Below are positions 8,001-8,749 of a stretch of 8,749 nt of DNA, piece after piece; the stretch's first letter is position 1; the number at the start of each line of letters is the position of its first letter. Location of the stretch: the NCBI GenBank assembly GCA_030426445.1, contig JAUHYS010000075.1, positions 1-8,749 on the forward strand, in the 5' to 3' direction. Below the pieces are notes generated by a model. It was not told the DNA's origin, searched no databases, and saw only the letters and a program-made list of their open reading frames with translations. The DNA is from a bacterium. GTDB taxonomy: Bacteria > UBA10199 > DSSB01. The position numbers and the translations under genes were made by a program.

Positions 8001-8294
8001 TTCATTGGTGCGCACCAGGCCGTCATAAAGTGTGTCTTTAAGTGTTTGGACGGCTGAGAGAATATTTCCTTCGCTAAAAGGATAGTCATTTCCTTTAAAA
8101 TGAATTCGATTGATTCGGCGGAGTTGCTGAACCAAAATTTCTTCAAGCAAGACGGCACTGGGTCGCCCACCACGCAGATTCAAGGCCTCCTCTGGGGTCA
8201 AGTACGTGTAACCTAGATTTTGCAAAAGCTGCAAAGCTGGAATTTGGGAAATGTGGTTTTCTTTGAAGGAGGGGGTGAAATGTTTATCAATCAT
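5082..8294 (-). CDS. hsdR: Type I restriction enzyme motor/endonuclease subunit HsdR
   Basis: HsdR is the DNA-translocating and cleaving subunit of a type I restriction-modification complex with HsdM and HsdS. From the ATG at 8294 it is 1070 residues, a normal length. The N-terminal PD-(D/E)xK nuclease is at about 157-175 (RPDIVLFVNG, then IECK; D159, E173, K175). The SF2 translocase motor follows: Walker A TQGSGKS (346-352), ATDRIDLDDQ, motif II DEGHRGQFG (447 on), motif III GFTGTP (471-476), LLTGFDAP (672-679) and motif VI QAIARVNR (697-704). A helical C-terminal region for complex assembly comes last. An ATG at 8324 would add ten residues (MPNQPMYGGS), but it lacks a ribosome-binding site, while GGGGG lies 4 bases before 8294. 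The chosen start overlaps the upstream DUF4917 gene by 8 bases; the TGA stop overlaps the metallopeptidase start. hsdM and hsdS are outside the window. All catalytic motifs look intact. Confidence 0.97.
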   Translation of the reverse strand: MIDKHFTPSFKENHISQIPALQLLQNLGYTYLTPEEALNLRGGRPSAVLLEEILVQQLRRINRIHFKGNDYPFSEGNILSAVQTLKDTLYDGLVRTNEKIYDLLCLGKSLQQSIEGDTKSFQFNYIDWNPETWLTNNVFHVTEEFSVERTGSHETRRPDIVLFVNGIPLGVIECKRPDLKDPIGEAISQHLRNQREDEIPKLFLFSQLLLSISSNEAKYATVGTPDKFWSVWKEQDEKSEKLKALKNKPLTYEQKDRLFDERFDYVRDYFDAMDSADRQVTEQDKALYSLARPERLLELTYRYTLFDAGEKKISRYQQYFCVQKILDRIRRLQKDGTRQGGIVWHTQGSGKSLTMVMLALGLALEPDMEDHKIVIATDRIDLDDQITKTFKHCGVDPVQARTGSHLSDLLLGNKSQIITTVINKFEAAVSKLGAKNESSNIFVLVDEGHRGQFGELHAKMKKALPNACFIGFTGTPILKKTKNTLERFGGLIDTYTIRQAVNDKAVVPLLYEGRHVDQTVDDESIDAWFDRITANLTTEQRADLKKKFTTTDQLNKAEKKVMRIAWDISTHFRDNWQGTPYKAQLVTQDKSTALLYKKYLDEFNMVSSEVLISAPDDREGNIEVNEENPQAIQSFWKKMMARFGSDKEYNRQIINSFKKSDHPEIIMVVDKLLTGFDAPRNTVLYLTRKLKDHTLLQAIARVNRLYGGKDFGYIIDYRGVLQNLDEALDVYSNLDSFDKAGLDDLCSTLVDVSEEIKKIAQRHSDLWDLFKEVKNKQDEEAFEQYLGDESLRTKFYERLSAYSRTLSIALSSVKFIETATEDKIQKYKDDLRFFMKLRAAVRRRYAEVVDFKEYEARIQKLLDTHVGTGEVEQVTNLVNIFDTDAFNKELDQLGNAASKADTIAHRTKKTIHERIAEDPAFYKRFSELLEAAIKAFREQRLSDLEYLKKVTEIAEKVRNRTGDDIPEGLKHHDVAKAFYGVLLEVFTKYTLENLDIRNVCANAGLKVDEIINEHKIVNWVNNIDIQNQMKVAIEDYLFEFKEEQGIDLTFEDIDKILETCLDIARLRYSV
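5093..5097 (-). promoter_or_regulatory. Ribosome-binding site of the metallopeptidase gene inside the hsdR end
   Basis: GAGGT on the minus strand lies 7 bases before the ATG at 5085, within the last codons of hsdR. With the ATGA overlap it supports this start and coupled translation. Confidence 0.65.
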
Positions 8295-8749
8295 TGAACC
8301 CCCATACATTGGCTGATTGGGCATCGTAGAACTGAATTTCTAATGGGCTATCATTTTCCCTGAGTTCTTTGAAAGAATTAGCGCGTGAAATAATAGTTTT
8401 ATTTTCTTGAGTGTCAGCACCCCCAAATAGGCTAATATAAATCTTGGTGATAGTTCCTTGAACTATTTTTTCAATAAAATGTTGATCATTATCCGCTAGC
8501 GAGTGACCAAAAATAAAAAGGGATTTAATGGGATTATTTTTCCTTTTTCCTTGTTTTGTAATATCTATAAAGCTTTTATAGGAATGGTGTAAATATGGTT
8601 GATGCTTGATACGTTTTAACTTTGACTGACTATTACCTTCAGCCACAAAAAGCGGAAATTTATTTTGATTCAACGCTTCTCGAGCTTGTGCTATAATAGA
8701 AACTTGAGTATTTATCCAAGTATATTTTTCTAAATCTGCTCCTATATCA
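8287..8749 (-). CDS. DUF4917-family protein, C-terminal part, 5' end beyond the window
   Basis: The frame is open from the window edge to TGA at 8287-8289, giving 153 visible residues of a longer protein. It begins KYTWINTQVSIIAQAREAL, runs on through FPLFVAEGNSQSKLKRIKH, then SLFIFGHSLADNDQHFIEKI, a short strand IYISLFGGAD, and ends LEIQFYDAQSANVW. The FPLFV-EG-S--KL-RI and FIFGHSLA-ND-H patterns are those I associate with DUF4917, whose biochemical role is unknown to me. The FGHSLADND loop recalls the glycine/serine-Asp motif near the C-terminus of SIR2-like NAD-binding domains; that link is an inference. A TTG at 8671-8673 is only an internal Leu codon, since conserved sequence continues upstream. 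The gene overlaps hsdR by 8 bases, so it is cotranscribed and probably translationally coupled with the restriction subunit. That suggests an accessory defence role, without proof. Confidence 0.8.
   Translation of the reverse strand, partial: DIGADLEKYTWINTQVSIIAQAREALNQNKFPLFVAEGNSQSKLKRIKHQPYLHHSYKSFIDITKQGKRKNNPIKSLFIFGHSLADNDQHFIEKIVQGTITKIYISLFGGADTQENKTIISRANSFKELRENDSPLEIQFYDAQSANVWGFND
8299..8303 (-). promoter_or_regulatory. Ribosome-binding-site-like G run deciding the hsdR start
   Basis: GGGGG on the minus strand lies 4 bases before the ATG at 8294 and within the last codons of the DUF4917 gene. The longer alternatives, ATG at 8309 and ATG at 8324, have no purine-rich match upstream. 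The 4-base spacing is short, so this is suggestive rather than decisive. Confidence 0.5.

Noticed and set aside
8322..8324. ATG at 8324 as the hsdR start
   Set aside because: No ribosome-binding site precedes it, and the added ten residues do not resemble HsdR N-termini. ATG 8294 has a G-rich site upstream and a small overlap with the preceding gene.
8671..8673. TTG as the start codon of the DUF4917-type gene
   Set aside because: The frame stays open to the window edge with family-like sequence (KYTWINTQVSIIAQAREAL), so the TTG is an internal Leu codon and the gene is partial.
1..8749. CRISPR arrays, tRNA or rRNA genes, insertion sequences
   Set aside because: No regularly spaced repeats, no cloverleaf-like sequences, and no transposase or terminal inverted repeats were seen.

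Overview
The window comes from a Gram-negative bacterium of low to moderate GC content, most likely a proteobacterium. The evidence is a VirB-type (P-type) type IV secretion system (T4SS) with a periplasmic VirB9, an inner-membrane-anchored VirB10 and a VirB1-type murein hydrolase, together with a TfoX C-terminal-domain protein. The overall flavour (T4SS, NTF2-like protein, decaying genes, A+T-rich spacers) would suit a host-associated gammaproteobacterium or alphaproteobacterium. The sequence alone does not fix the taxon.

Left part, plus strand (1-3510): the 3' end of a virB operon in the order virB9 (5' end outside the window), virB10, virB11, virB1. The genes are packed tightly: a 1-base overlap, a 10-base gap, then a 14-base overlap. 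virB10, virB11 and virB1 appear to start with GTG. VirB9 and VirB10 would form the outer-membrane core complex and VirB11 is the hexameric ATPase. VirB1 should open the peptidoglycan, but it is interrupted by an in-frame TGA exactly where the family has a Trp, and it carries a ten-T run near its end that may hide a second lesion. No virD4 coupling protein follows virB11 here.

Middle (3511-4356): a small NTF2/SnoaL-like gene with a good ribosome-binding site but a TAA at codon 7 (apparent pseudogene); a weak A/T-rich terminator-like hairpin between converging genes; a minus-strand gene for a stand-alone TfoX C-terminal domain; and a 167-base A+T-rich spacer.

Right part, minus strand (8749 down to 4357): a coupled restriction cluster. 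A DUF4917-type protein (its start lies beyond the window edge) overlaps hsdR by 8 bases. hsdR encodes the motor/nuclease subunit of a type I restriction-modification system and overlaps, through an ATGA junction, a YgjP-type zinc metallopeptidase gene. hsdM and hsdS are not in the window and would be expected beyond position 8749.

Taken together, a conjugation or secretion operon and a defence operon converge on a short stretch of eroding genes, which is typical of an integrated mobile or genomic island. The most notable points are the clustered lesions at 3157-3545 and the DUF4917 gene translationally coupled to hsdR.
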